Assembly (NCBI GenBank): GCA_003260075.1
Contig: QLIY01000215.1
Coordinates: 62,001-126,000 of the forward strand
Reading direction: 5' to 3'
DNA: 64,000 nt
Source of the DNA: Phallusia mammillata
Taxonomy: Eukaryota; Chordata; Ascidiacea; Phlebobranchia; Ascidiidae
This document shows, piece by piece, positions 25,301 to 38,299 of this stretch; within the stretch, counting starts at the first letter, position 1; each line of letters opens with the position of its first letter. A program made the position numbers and the translations under genes. The notes beneath the pieces were generated by a model. The model did not search any database and was not told where the DNA came from. It saw only the letters and a list, made by a program, of their open reading frames with translations.

Positions 25301-25433
25301 GTTATATGTAATTGTTATCGTGACCAATCCAAATTAAGAAGGGTTTATTTTCAACTTTTTTATAAAATTGATAGCAAAAATGAAAAGGTGGTGTTGTCGA
25401 AATGAAAACTTATTGAGATATATTAGTAATGGA
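22376..25433. repeat. 1.5-kb direct duplication joined by ten C
   Basis: 22376-23903 (1528 bp) and 23914-25433 (1520 bp) are nearly identical end to end and are separated by exactly ten C (23904-23913). Differences are sparse: one more GTT unit in the second copy's trinucleotide run, an 11-bp deletion near 25357, and a substitution in the CATSGGATAG segment. Neither copy shows a recognisable gene; the open frames with poly-Thr runs come from the GTT microsatellite. Best read as two haplotype versions of one locus placed in tandem. Confidence 0.85.
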
Positions 25434-25766
25434 GTCATTTTAGTTTAATTGGAGCATTATCCGATCTGGAAAAAAGAATTACTTCAAATAAATTTTATTA
25501 CGGTTTTGTTTATCAGGCATTGCTTGCAATGAGGCCCAACGAAAATTTGTTATTTTCTCAAGTCTCTTTTGTAGTAAAAGCGACTGATATGCACAAAATT
25601 TGCTTTTTTGCTTTCTTAGGGAGATAAAATGTCCGAATAAGATGTTTGTGGAAGTAATCTTTCGTTTAGTATTTTTGGTTATCAAATGTCAAGGGGTCGT
25701 TTATTCTTTTTTTAGTACCTTCAGATTAACAGTTATATGTCTTAGTTAACAGTATATGTGTAATAT

Positions 25767-26542
25767 NNNNNNNNNNNNNNNNNNNNNNNNNNNNNNNNNN
25801 NNNNNNNNNNNNNNNNNNNNNNNNNNNNNNNNNNNNNNNNNNNNNNNNNNNNNNNNNNNNNNNNNNNNNNNNNNNNNNNNNNNNNNNNNNNNNNNNNNNN
25901 NNNNNNNNNNNNNNNNNNNNNNNNNNNNNNNNNNNNNNNNNNNNNNNNNNNNNNNNNNNNNNNNNNNNNNNNNNNNNNNNNNNNNNNNNNNNNNNNNNNN
26001 NNNNNNNNNNNNNNNNNNNNNNNNNNNNNNNNNNNNNNNNNNNNNNNNNNNNNNNNNNNNNNNNNNNNNNNNNNNNNNNNNNNNNNNNNNNNNNNNNNNN
26101 NNNNNNNNNNNNNNNNNNNNNNNNNNNNNNNNNNNNNNNNNNNNNNNNNNNNNNNNNNNNNNNNNNNNNNNNNNNNNNNNNNNNNNNNNNNNNNNNNNNN
26201 NNNNNNNNNNNNNNNNNNNNNNNNNNNNNNNNNNNNNNNNNNNNNNNNNNNNNNNNNNNNNNNNNNNNNNNNNNNNNNNNNNNNNNNNNNNNNNNNNNNN
26301 NNNNNNNNNNNNNNNNNNNNNNNNNNNNNNNNNNNNNNNNNNNNNNNNNNNNNNNNNNNNNNNNNNNNNNNNNNNNNNNNNNNNNNNNNNNNNNNNNNNN
26401 NNNNNNNNNNNNNNNNNNNNNNNNNNNNNNNNNNNNNNNNNNNNNNNNNNNNNNNNNNNNNNNNNNNNNNNNNNNNNNNNNNNNNNNNNNNNNNNNNNNN
26501 NNNNNNNNNNNNNNNNNNNNNNNNNNNNNNNNNNNNNNNNNN
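25767..26542. other. Assembly gap of 776 N
   Basis: All bases are N. Open frames crossing it are meaningless. It follows the 1.5-kb false-duplication candidate and could hide the 5' exon of the acetyltransferase gene. Confidence 1.
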
Positions 26543-27936
26543 TTTTCTAAGATATGAAACTTCCATTTCAACTGTTGTCCACGTTTCAATAAATTCTTGC
26601 AATGTTTCTTGCTGTTCTTATGCTACTTTATCAAATAAACAAATTCCAAACTGTCCGTAAATTAGGAAATCCAAACATTTTGAGGTTATATTGCAAATTT
26701 ACATTAAAAACAGCATAAATGACAGGCGAAAATTGTTTGTCGCAAGGTGTCGCATAGCGCGGCGTGACGATTTTGCTGAGTCAGACGTCTTTTTTCTTAC
26801 GATTTTAACGCATTCTCTCGTATTTGCGTCAGGCTTTAGCGAGGCGTTTGCGAGGACACTTCGTAATACCAAACACTTTACCGAGTTCCTCGCTCGTTAA
26901 CTCCTCGCGAAAGATTTTTTTACCGAGCTCGGTAAGTTAACCGGCCTTTAGAGACAGCAAATGTTCAACAACTGAAACTTATTCATCATCATCGAGTGTC
27001 ATGCCGGAACCAGGCTTCGGCTGTCATGAAACATTGATTTCTCCACATGTGTCTGCTCTCGCGGTTTCAAAAATGTTGTTTTCTTTAATGTCTAGAAAGC
27101 CCTCCAGTTGATCGATAAGCATTTTTCTTTTTCGTCCACTGGAACGTTTTCGAATTATTTTATCACATGAGATTACGTATTCTTGTTTTTGTTGCCTTGT
27201 TATGTGACCAAAAAACTTGTCGAGGTATTACCTACACTACACACTATGCGCCTCCATCGATTTTAACCGACATGTAGTACACGCGTTAAGTAACTTATCA
27301 TCGGTTTCAAAGTTCAACAATTAATTATGCGGGCAATCTCTTATCCACAATCTGTGCAGCAGTTTTCTATAGCTTTAAGTAGTATCCAAGTCACTAATTA
27401 AATTGGAATTGGCAAAACACTTTTTATCTGAAGCGACAAACATGCTTATTACATAATAGGGTTGTGTTGTCACGTAGTCGTAGACTATACCGTTTTCAGT
27501 ATTTTTGTTTTAACTCCTGGAGAAAATTGTATCATATATTTCTTAAAACTTCGAAAGAAAATTGTTCAAATAATAGTTTGCAAGTTGCTAATTCTGTTTT
27601 AACATTAAACTTCTTTAATCGCACGTTTATTACAAAATCAGCGAATGGTCAACAAAAATTCCATTAACTTTGAGATCAACCAAAATCTAAATAACTTAGA
27701 TAAGAAACTGATACGTTTTGTCAAAAGAAGGTAGTTCTTAATAAACGTTAATTAGTATGGACAAACTTCCAGAAAAGTACACAGTTTAAAACGATCCGTA
27801 GCCGAAAATACCTACTGCTCATTTAAATAAACCAAAAATCAATTGCAAATTGCAGATCGTAAAACAAAGCGTATGCTATATACGGGTTTATACAATGTAT
27901 GTCCTTTATGTACATGTAAATAGCTCCTTTGTGGGC
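26543..27936. other. Intergenic region, nothing recognised
   Basis: No supported exon. A CpG-rich patch at about 26740-26945 with CTCGC/GCGAGG motifs may be a worn repeat. Confidence 0.35.
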
Positions 27937-29617
27937 TCAACTTCCGGGGTAGGGTGGGACACTCTGGTCAAATGCTGGTGGTGGTGGGTGCTGTTTAACC
28001 TGCTGTTGCTGGATGCTGGCATAAGATGGAGGGTGTGGAGTGTACGGTTGATAATTCTAAAAGGGTGGGAAACTTATTTGTTTGCCTTGTTAATGAGGTA
28101 TTGCAATAGTTTACAAACAGTTATTTAGCTGATGATACAGTTTAAGAAAAAAATGTAACTTTTTTGTTATTGGCAGTATTTATGTTCGGAAACAAAATGT
28201 TTTAGCGTTTTTAGAAGGCAAATCACCTTAACCGCTGGTTACTCTAGAACTAAGTTACCTTGTTAACAACTCCGTTTGCATCAGTGGTAACCGTAGTGAC
28301 TGTCACCGGCCTTGCTCTTGTAGTAACTACTTGTTGTTGTTGCCTATCTCTATGGCGTTTGCAGCAAACCGAACAGCTCGATACCAGCAGTATGAAGATT
28401 ACTATACTTGTCCAAACATCTGAATGTAACGTCAGACAGTATAATTGCATGACTTTATTTTAAATGGTAGATGTTTAGACGACCCCTTTACGCTTTGAAC
28501 AATATTGTTTTTTTTTGTTTTTATGTAACTTACAACACATGTGTTTCGACTGTTAATTTGCACGAGGATATAGGGCCTTATAAAGCGACTAGGGGACTTT
28601 GAATACAAAATTGTAGGTCCTAATGGCTGTCAATTATTGATCACTTTCAAAAACATGTCAAACAAAGCTCAAAATACTTTTTGTGGCAAAAACATGGATG
28701 AGGTAATTACTATTTCCGGTGACCAAGGGTTTTTACTTTCTGATCCACACTGCTAAGCAACATTTTTTTATAGAACATCAATGACAGAAAGGCGAAACAA
28801 CAAGACAGCGCAAAGCCTTCCACTTGATCGAGTTTGCATTTTGGCAGGACATAGAGCCTCATCAACTCAAATCCACTTAGCAATTGCTTCGTACAGCAAA
28901 GCTCAGGCAATTTTCGTTTATACTTAATTCGTTTCCTGCTATACTAACTGCAGTTTTACCCACACAGCACGGGTATACTTACACCACAGAGAATACCAGG
29001 CCATGTAACTACAGCACAAAGCTACGTTGTTGTATGTCCAGCCGCAACAATAACCAATTTCGCTTCCTTGATCTAGAACAAATTAGGTTACAAAGTCAAA
29101 ATGTGAGTTTTTTGTACACGAAATCATTTTAATAATTTATAGTGAAATATTGTTTCTGCTTCTTACCTGGACAGTAATAGCTGCTTCCGCAATATTCGTA
29201 TGCCTACGAAAAATAAATGATTTATTTGTGGTTACCATTCAATCCCTTTCCTAGAAACCAAATTATTGAATTCATTTCTCGATATTGATTTTTTGTCCGT
29301 TTGATCATACGTAGGTAAAAAATAACTCAAATACGTTCGTAATATTGGGTTGAATGTGCAACTAGCTACATAAAGTACGCGAAAAAGCTCTTGAACACAG
29401 CACACGGGTTTAATGTAATTGGAATAATGTAGTTAACATTTTCTTGACAATCAGTTTTCAGACCGTCAGCAATAAGCGGTTTTATACATGACTTGAACAA
29501 GCAAGCAACGTATGTTTATGCTTATATTCTACACAACAAAGAAGTTAATATACTTACTGTTGCAATGTCGCAGCATGACAAGGCAACGAACAACGCAATT
29601 CCTATCTTTAATCGCAT
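27937..29617 (-). CDS. STMC6-type (WBP1/VOPP1/Shisa-like) small membrane protein, paralogue 1
   Basis: Exons (minus) 29558-29617, 29167-29203, 28983-29072, 28259-28419 and 27937-28056 encode 155 residues; phases 0,1,1,0. Order: signal peptide (1-19), short Cys-rich ectodomain with CGSSYYC (25-31) and paired cysteines YCC and LCC, a transmembrane helix (about 63-81) starting Y-V-W-T-S and ending in a CC-K-R-H-R stop-transfer, then a Gln/Thr/Val-rich cytoplasmic tail ending Pro-rich with one PPxY motif (PPSY, 125-128) and a terminal PPYPGS. CC pairs, an aromatic-x-W at the helix start and a PY tail are features of the WBP1/VOPP1 branch of single-pass six-cysteine adaptors. PPxY motifs bind WW domains, for example NEDD4-type ligases. 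Two paralogues follow upstream on the same strand. Exact orthology is not claimed. Confidence 0.8.
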
Positions 29618-31496
29618 CTCTGTTGGCACAATATACTTCTATACTATCTTTTTCACTCTAAAGATATAAAGAATAAGCATTTGGGTTAAGCTAGTTTCAA
29701 AGTGACGAGGCTCTCATCCTGCTGTTGTGTGTAATTTATCTTTGAACGACGGTTCTTCCCGCAGTATGGGTTTGATTTGAGGTCGTGATACTTATGAATG
29801 ACGTCGTGACTTTATAAAGGTGATTATGAGAACGTTGGCGGAAGGCCACTCTGAGGTAAACTGTGGTATAAACTAGGACATACGAACTTTTATTCTCACG
29901 CCGAGTTCCTTCAATTTAATGCAGACCTTTTTAATCTTTTAACGTTTAAGTTACGTTACGTTTTTCTAAGGTCAATGCGTCAGTTTAATCTGATAGCAGT
30001 CGGACGGTAACCAAAAGCGCAACATAAACCAAAAAGATGGCGCAGAGTCGTGACTCTCAAGTGACAGTTTATACACAAACAATAAATTGAAGAATGAGAT
30101 TTCACCGTATGTCGCAAAGCCACAATACAAAGTCATTTTTGCCATATGACACCACAATATAATCTAATAGACATTTATAGCCTTGAAAGTGCTTTAGCGG
30201 AATATGTTAGAAAAATAAGTTAAATCTTAATCTTCTTGAGACAGCGTTTTTGTTTAATTTACCGCACTCTTGAATCGAGTCCTGAGCAACACTATTTGTA
30301 TGTTTCAACCACTTCTTTGCATCATTATTTCTCAACTATTTCCTGTTTCGAACTGTTTTGCCCAACCTTCAGCGGACTCGTATACCAGTAATGAAAACGT
30401 GAACCATTGAATAAAATACAGTGAGATGTTCGCAAACTCTTTCATGAACTCAATTAATTAACAGATCTAAGGTTGTAAAACACAGCCTTACACCATAACA
30501 AGGCAAATCTTTATCAGGCGTTTGCCTAAAACTCAATCGTACGACCATCACCTGTTCAATTCAGTTACTAACTGATAACTTTAAAGCCTATCTCAAAACA
30601 GCGATACGTCACGTCTCGTGATAGGGGGGACTGACACGCAGCAACCCGAGTTAATGATTTAGTCCAAATCAATCGTAAACGCATATTTACATTTGCCTAT
30701 GTTAGTATTGACAATATCAACAGACAAACGATTAGACACAGGTGATGTAAATGTTGGTATGATACGAAAATCGTTAATTTACTATTTTTGATTTTTTGTG
30801 TGTTTCGTTCCTGAGGATATGAAATTGAAAAAGATTCAAATCCGAACAAATTCCAATTCTGAACTGTTGTTTATGTAGGGTTCTATATACCCCATATACG
30901 TTTATATCCATAATGGCTTGCCCGATTAGTTAGGACGTTGTACTGGCAAAAATTTTATGAAAAATATACAGACAGTAAAGTAAGCGGAACAACAAAAAGT
31001 ACTTAGTAAAGGATTGTCATTCGAGAGTTCATGGTCAAATATAGTATAGAATGTAGATACAATACAGAAATTCTAATTTTTTAGATATGCAAAATTAAAT
31101 TGCTTCAAGTGCAAAATTAGCTGTTCCCATTTAGTTACAGTATTAAAAAAATAATTAATACAACCTTAATACGTAACTAATATACAATTTGGCGTTTAAG
31201 GTCGTTTAAGTGTAGAGTCAAATAACATCCTGTTTCACAAATAAATACCTTAATCTATATATCGTTGGTTGTATTGTCTGGTATCCCGCCTATAAAATAA
31301 ATTTAAGGCTTGATTCGATACTTTATATTCGTTGCAACTGTTTTTGGACTATCGCATTTATTTTCAACATCACTGGCCCAAATATCATTATCACAAAAAC
31401 ATCAGTTGTAAGAAAGCAAATTAAAAATATGCGATATATTCGTTTGTGTGATTATTAGCTTGTAACATAAACGTTTGGTTCAAAACTATCCGTTTA
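29618..31496. other. Intergenic region between paralogues 1 and 2
   Basis: No exon supported. It contains the presumed promoter of paralogue 1 close to 29618. Confidence 0.4.
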
Positions 31497-31510
31497 CTGT
31501 TGACAAATTA

Positions 31511-31674
31511 AGATGAACATAAATTCATAACTGGGATCAGCCCTGAAGCGTCCATGCAGAGCAGCGATAACGGCACACTCATATATAAATCACAGTACGC
31601 CAGGCCCATTGAAGGCGTCATACCGAATCAGCCAGCCACCAAGCATTCACCACCGCTTCAATGGGCCTGGCGTG
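31511..31674. repeat. SINE-family copy with 14-bp target duplication and terminal hairpin
   Basis: The interval is flanked by a perfect 14-bp direct repeat CTGTTGACAAATTA (31497-31510 and 31675-31688), the length expected of LINE-style retrotransposition. It begins like the family at 1555 and contains CCAGGCCCATTGAAG and, at its end, the inverted CTTCAATGGGCCTGG, so the transcript could fold into a long hairpin. The B-box part found at 1739 and 1931 is absent here. Confidence 0.75.
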
Positions 31675-32274
31675 CTGTTGACAAATTATAACATCTATTA
31701 GGAAATGTTTTCCGTTTCAAACGATTTATAAAGGTTGACACAATAGTTTTCATCTCTACTGCCCAAAGAAAACATTATGACCGGTGTAACTTCATGCCGA
31801 TTTCAAGAAATATTAACTTTGGGCAAGATAAAAACAAATTCTCATCAAATTTTACAACCGATGTTTAATTCATTGAAACGAAAGTAAAAATACATTAAAA
31901 ATCAAGTGTGCGTCTAAACATTCATAATATGGTGTCATAACAGACGAAGATCTGTATCCAATAAGTTCGAGCAAAGTCACAAGAAAAATATCTTTGGCTC
32001 GTGAATGATTCCATTGCATCCCAACCGCCAGACGTCGCATTAGAGCAGTCGTCCAGATACATCTAGATTTTTTTTAAAAAACTAGAAATAATCCCTACGG
32101 CATTAAATTAAAACACATAAAAAAGTTAAGAAACAGGACAGTAAAAAAGTGCAATTAATAAACAGGGAAGTCTACTGTTTAATATGCGTCCTGCTAAAGG
32201 TGCTAAAAGTTCGTATCATGTGCATGATGGCATAAAATATCAGTCGCAAACCTCTTTATCCAGTCTATGGACAA

Positions 32275-33243
32275 TCACAGATTGCTAACGGATCTGTACT
32301 TTCTAGATTTGCAGTAGAACTTCGTCATCTTGTAGAACTCGTAGATTCCACCCATAGCAAGAACAAAGAAGGCCACGCTCACCCAAAAAACTAAAACACA
32401 AAGATGTTTGCAATCTATGATTAAACAGAGTTTGCCCCAGTCTGAACCATAACACTATGAATAAATTACACTTGCAACAAACAATTTGAATATGGTGAAG
32501 TTTTATCTAAATGAGCAAAAGTACTTACACCATCGGGCAAACCAGGGAGCACAGCAGACTGGAAAATCTTCATCAAATCCAGACCCGCAGCAATAATTCC
32601 ACCCTGGAAATTACGAAACTCAATTACTGTCTTCACACTTCTACCTTAGTATAGGTCCAACGAAGTTATGATATCATTGCTTTTAAAAGTTGTACTTTTT
32701 TCATGTGCAGAAAACATGAGCTCGTGTTTTCCTACATACATATGACGTTTCAAATAATCGATATTAAAAATTTAGGCAATAAACATTGAAAAAGTTCGGT
32801 TTTGGTGGAATATTTAATAGCATATTCGGCCGAAATGTTTCGGCCAACCGAAATTGCATCACCAATAAAAACACGCGTAAAACTATTACAAATATGCCCA
32901 TCATGTAGCAGGCCACAATACTCTTAGACAGCTTATACCATGTTTACCTTCACATTGGTATCCGTTGCCACAATTTTGAATCGCCTGAAAAGAACGAACA
33001 ACTATTAAAATAATTTTAAATTCTACTGTTTTTGAGAAATTCACACATTAACAAACATAAGTGTTCAAGACAGCAAGTTACGTAAAACTAATCATACTCG
33101 AAGACTAAAACGGGTTAAAAACAACTTTAGGTTCTTTTGTACAAATATTTTAGACCATGAAGGAAGAGCTCAGTACTTACGTTGCTTGAAGCAGGCAAAA
33201 TTGTAATCATTAGAAGTTCGATAAGATGCCAAACGAGATCCAT
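32275..33243 (-). CDS. STMC6-type small membrane protein, paralogue 2 (no PY tail)
   Basis: Exons (minus) 33181-33243, 32948-32984, 32529-32603 and 32275-32390 encode 96 residues; phases 0,1,1, identical to paralogue 1. Exon 2 is again 37 bp. Order: signal peptide (1-21), CGNGYQC (26-32), YCCG and VCC cysteine pairs, then the codon-split junction R-W-F-F-W leading into a transmembrane helix (about 59-76), and a short basic tail ending SVSNL. Unlike its neighbours it has no PPxY or Pro-rich tail and one exon fewer, so it probably cannot recruit WW-domain proteins. A fragment of a hAT MITE lies in the intron at 32790-32868. Too short to show in single-frame reading: each exon is found only by splice phase and homology to the neighbours. 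Confidence 0.8.
32790..32868. mobile_element. Fragment of hAT MITE
   Basis: The stretch with ATTCGGCCGAAATGTTTCGG and the end CAACCGAAATTGCATCACC matches the right end of the element at 17777-18204. The left part is missing. Confidence 0.7.
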
Positions 33244-33867
33244 GCAATTTCCTACAAGATGTTAAAAATTTTACTTTTTTATATCTAGGCCTGCAAACGA
33301 ATCAACACCGGATAAATTAATTATCTTACAATGAAATAAATTGAAATAATCAAAAATGGTCTACGGATTGCACAAAACAAACAAATATCAGCATGTCAAA
33401 ACAAAGAATGCGATTGAAAAGCATAAAAACACATTCGAATCGTATAGTTGAAGTCTCCCAATTAGCACTTACGTAACAACGTTGTATACATAACAGTTCA
33501 ATAAATTCAACTAATGCCCTGTGGAAATACTGCCTTCTGCAATACGCCGCCGGTGCTATTGCTTCCTTTAATTGTTAAAGATGGCCTAATTCGAATAAGC
33601 TTGTTAATATCCTATTGATGTACCGATGTATCAAGAAATCCATGTGGGCAATAAGTTCATAATTGTAGCTCGGCATATACGTGGAAATTCAGACAATTTT
33701 GTCACTAAGTAGTGGATGTATATGTGTGTGACTTAAAATCAAAATCTTTTCAGGAAACAACGAAGGTATAGTGGCAAAAGCAATCTATAAGCAGCAAACG
33801 GCGAGACCGGGGTTTGTTTTAAGTCGTCACCACTCAAATGTGCACACATGCATAAGACCAACTATAT

Positions 33868-34322
33868 CAGTGCTCTTCAACCTTTTAGTGGCACGGAACT
33901 CTCAAGGTGTTTTGTCAAACTTTGCGGAACCCCCCATAAAATAATTTTAATGTAATACAAGTATCAAAGAAAAAACATGCATTTCCTTAATACACCCCAA
34001 GCGCAAAGTTGACTTCAATTAAACGATTCACTGAAACGCATTGCCAAGTTGCTTGGATCGGTCGTTTCTACACTCTTACAACTTAGCCAAAGTGTATCAA
34101 GACTGTGTTTATTACGTCACAATTGATCAATGGTGTAACCAAGGTTAACTAGATCGTCCAGGCGAGCATTGCTGTTCACAACAATGACATTATGAATCAT
34201 TCTTGTTTGAATTGCTACACCAAACCGCTGTGAACCCCTGTGCGACTCTTAAAGTTCACGGAACCCCTGTAAGGGTTGTACGGAACCCTAGGGTTCCGCG
34301 GAACCCCGGTTGAAGAACACTG
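33868..34322. mobile_element. hAT-type element, 455 bp
   Basis: Ends CAGTGCTCTTCAACC and GGTTGAAGAACACTG are inverted repeats. Flanking 8-mers AACTATAT and AACTATAG match at 7 of 8. The interior has GGAACCCC/GGGGTTCC palindromes near the right end. No transposase. Confidence 0.85.
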
Positions 34323-37300
34323 AACTATAGCATTAAAATCTAGGTTTATTACATTTCGATGTCCGCAACCTAATGAAGTGTACTTAATAATTAAGCTATT
34401 TTTATACTATTTCAAGGGGTGGGAATGCCAATAAAAAATAGCGTATGTGTCGAATTACAAAAAACATACCTTGCCATTACCCTATACAGACGTGTAAGTT
34501 ATTCCTATTTTCAAATCACCTATCTAATAAAAATGCATTAACTTATTCAACTCCCAACAGACATACATGCTTTACATACCATTATATCGTGCGACAAGCG
34601 CATGCTGATGACTTTGCGTTCAGACTTCCTAAAACTTTGCATGCGTGTGCTGCATGCATTCAGCGTGATTAGAAACACACATAAACTAATGTGGCAAGCA
34701 AAAACCATTAGCCGCCGGCCATAACGTAGATAGCATGTAACTCGGCAGCAACTTTTTATCAATCGTCCTGCGAAAACCACTACAATATTGTAACAACGAA
34801 AGACTACAGCAACTTTAAATTGGTCTTTTTTGTTCACCCAAGCTGCATACGTAACGCACACTAACGTTTGTATAGAGCTGCGGCGACACTTTACAATCTT
34901 TGTCAACAAACATTGCGACGACAGGCTGTATTTACCAACTAAACACAATGTGGGCCTGGCTTGTAAAACCTAGCAACGGATATTGGGTGTCATATTTCGG
35001 CGTTTTCTGTGCTTGTCTACAGTGTAACTTAGTCCACGAATGTAATGTATCGCGTCACACTTCATTTGCCATCTGTATCAACCTTGCTTAATTCTGTACT
35101 TAGTCTAGCATTATGCATCGTGGGTTTAGTATGGCGTATGTATGATGTATGTTCGTTTACATTACATGGCTCAGCTAAAATCTATTTCTGCCAGTCGTGT
35201 CACTTCGTTAAACTTTGGAACTTAACTTTAACTTTTAAACTTGACTTAACTTTAAAAGAAACCTTTTCTGTGCCGTGACTAACTTCTTGCCCCAAAACCC
35301 AAGCAACTCGTTTAATACATACGTACTACAAGTGAACAAACAACGTTTAAAGTGCCAAAAATTGCTTTACAAGTCCACAGAACAGCAAGCGAAATGAACT
35401 GAATCATGCTAAAAGGTTAGTTTACGAAAGCCGCCACCTTTCCGCCAAAACCATAAATATGTCCCAACTTTGCACGTAGCCGGCATGACACATTATAGGA
35501 TGCGAAACAAACGCATAATGGGAGGAAGTTGTTGCTACAGGAAGGCGCGAGGATAAAGCGGATGACAGCTTCAACAATTTTTCCACATGGGCATAACAGT
35601 GTTGGTTTAATAAAACTTTCAACAAAGAGGCTTCGAAGGCCAAAAAATCGGACAGGTTTGCCAGGATGCCGAAGTCCTGTTACAACTTGTGTATGTTTAT
35701 AACACAACATATCATCAGTGAGCATATCGCTTTTTACGTCTATTTGGGCAGTTATTTTCCTCAATAAACTTTAAACAGATCCGTGTGTGTGTTGTTCTAT
35801 ATTATAAAATACAACAGGGGTGTGCAAAAAGTTGAAAAAAGGGTTGTGCTTCCCTCGAAAAAGTTTACATTTTAAATAGTGTGGCACTCTAATCTAAACT
35901 ATTTGAGTGCGGTGCTTCCAATTCTTTTTTGTTTTGTTTCTACGCCGCTCAATACGTCTTCAACTAGTTTTCTGCTAAAGCGGCTAAAATCACTTGCGAA
36001 TTTCAATGGTAGTTTTGAACTAAAAGAAAGCGTGTTTGATACCAAACAAAACAAGGTCAATTTATATAACATTAAAGTGCGGCTCTCAGTCTAACTCTGC
36101 ATGTTAATTACGTCTGGTGAATCAGTCTATAAGTGGTATATCTCTGAGATACATTATATCTGCTGGGCTAATCACTAAATCCTACCAAATGATCTCTTCT
36201 TCAAACGTTTTGCACTGCGTGTCGGTTGAATGGTCCACTGGTCGTTTATCGAAAAGCGCGTTAAAGTAGTTTAAACTAATGATAGTTAGGTTATGACACA
36301 AAGGTTTACTTTGCAAAATTACATTCCAGGAAATCTGACTCAATTGAACGTATGTTAAATGAACAATTGATCACCTGCTGGACAAAGAAACCTTGTATAT
36401 TTACTCTCACAAAATCGACATTTTTTCACCTTAAAACAAGACATAACTCTGTAGAAATCTATCTTTCTTTGATATCACAAACACTGGCAATGTCACAACT
36501 ACTTTCTCCGTGAAAACTTGTGAGCGCATGACCGTTATTTATGAACGACGGTACAAGAATAGCCTTATTATGTCACGCAACAGCTCAAATACCGTGCGTC
36601 ACAAAGCAAAGACTGTGATGTTTGGTGTGTTTGAGTGCGTCCAGACTCGACAAGCGTGAGCAATAGAGCGTGTCGAGGTGGAAGAGGGACAACACGTGCT
36701 TTAAGCGCGGAATCCTTGGTATTTTATGGTTGGTACATCAACCCATACAGAGTTACTTTAGTTGTGCCAGAATGGATATTCACACTCGGCTGCTTTTTCG
36801 TCGTAAATTCACCTTGGTGGATCGAACTTTCGGCTCTGATTACAACTCAAAACCATTAATCATAAGCCTTTGAACGCACAGGATGCATCAGCATTTTAGG
36901 ACAATGATCTGTGCTACCTCTTTAAACCAATTTTCGTTTGTTCAAATATGTGACTAAATTTACCTTTTCAACAGGTGGTTTAGAGGTGTAAAATGATGTA
37001 CTATATATTTGCCTTCGATCTTGTTTCTCACTTATTTCATGTAACGAGAAACAAACGAGCATAAACTTATACTGAACATAGCAATGATCACCTGCTTGTT
37101 ATTGGTCAACCTTAAACACCGAAAACTAAACATATTTTATGTCGTACTTAGGGTAAAGGTGATGGACACATTTGTCCCTTTTGCCAATTCTTTGTTGTCA
37201 GTGGTCACATTGCGTAATCTTGCGCATGTTATAGAATCCACATTGCACCCTTCTCCTCAGCACTATTGCATTGTCACTGGTATTTACTTTCTTTGTAAAT

Positions 37301-37595
37301 CACGCTTTCGCTGACGGTGATCACGTAAGCTCTTGTAACCATAGGTTGTTCCAATACAAAATCTATTATAAAATATACATTCCTTAAGTTGTTTTATTAA
37401 CGATTTTTTACATAACATTGCGAGAATTCCAAGTGTAAAATACTTTCCATAAAACAAGAAGTGGGTAAAAAAACGCAGAAGCATTTGTCGTTGAAAACGG
37501 ATTCAGGAATACAGCGACTACCGAGTAAGAAACCCTATCTAACGTTTGTTCATAATTATTTCAATGTTGACATGAACAAAACAATGATTTTACAC
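34323..37595. other. Intergenic region, no gene recognised
   Basis: Open frames of 60-133 codons occur on both strands (longest 34547-34948 minus and 35417-35764 minus) but lack domains, splice partners or coding-like composition. A lone CAGGGGTGTGCAAA at about 35814 could be one end of a hAT element; the matching end was not found. Confidence 0.35.
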
Positions 37596-37954
37596 TAGTG
37601 TTTCTTAACCTTTTTAGTGCTCGTACCCTTTGAGCGTATATAAAATTTTCTCGTCCCCCCTGTCTACAATGGCCAAAGGAAGTAAACAAAATTGTAACAA
37701 CAGAAATTAAACTCGTGTATTTATAACTTGTGCGTTGAATGCATGCATTAAAACAGTCTTGTAAGTTCAACAATATTTACAGCACACTAACAATCAGTCA
37801 ATTCAAATCAGTCAAAGAAATATAACAAAGTAACTTGCTACGCATTCTTCACAAATATGCCTAATAGCGTATAATTTCACACTGCATGTCGTACCCCCTG
37901 CTTTGGTGCTTCGTACCCCCAAGGGGTATACGTACCCCTGGTTAAGAATCCCTG
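37596..37954. mobile_element. hAT-type MITE, 359 bp
   Basis: Ends TAGTGTTTCTTAACC and GGTTAAGAATCCCTG are inverted repeats. Flanking 8-mers TTTTACAC (37588-37595) and TTTTAGAC (37955-37962) match at 7 of 8. Part of it (about 37772-37860) is copied again at 38081-38168, probably by mis-assembly. Confidence 0.8.
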
Positions 37955-38299
37955 TTTTAGACCACCTTGTCAGTGGCTCACTTACAGCACTATGGAACTT
38001 TCGAGGATTACTATGTTGTAGGGATGGACTTTAAGGACGCCCGTAATAAAAACTTGTACTGACCTCTTCCCCCCCCCCCCAATATTTACAGCACACTAAC
38101 AATCAGTCAATTCAAATCAGTCAAAGAAATATAACAAAGTAACTTGCTACGCATTCTTCACAAATATGCCCCCCCCCCTTGTCAGTGGCTCACTTACAGC
38201 ACTATGGAACTTTCGAGGATTACTATATGTTGTAGGCATGGACTTTAAGGACGCCCGTAATAAAAACTTGTACTGACCTCTTTAAAAGTCCCCCCCCCC
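37772..38299. repeat. Block order A-B-C12-A'-C10-B'-C10
   Basis: Segment A (37772-37860) reappears at 38081-38168 and segment B (about 37968-38068) reappears at 38179-38280. The pieces are separated by homopolymer C runs at 38069-38080, 38169-38178 and 38290-38299. In A'-B' the interior between A and B is missing. This is hard to explain biologically and fits small contigs strung together with a C spacer. Confidence 0.8.

Noticed and set aside
25726-26602. Long open frames on both strands
   Set aside because: They run through the 776-N gap.
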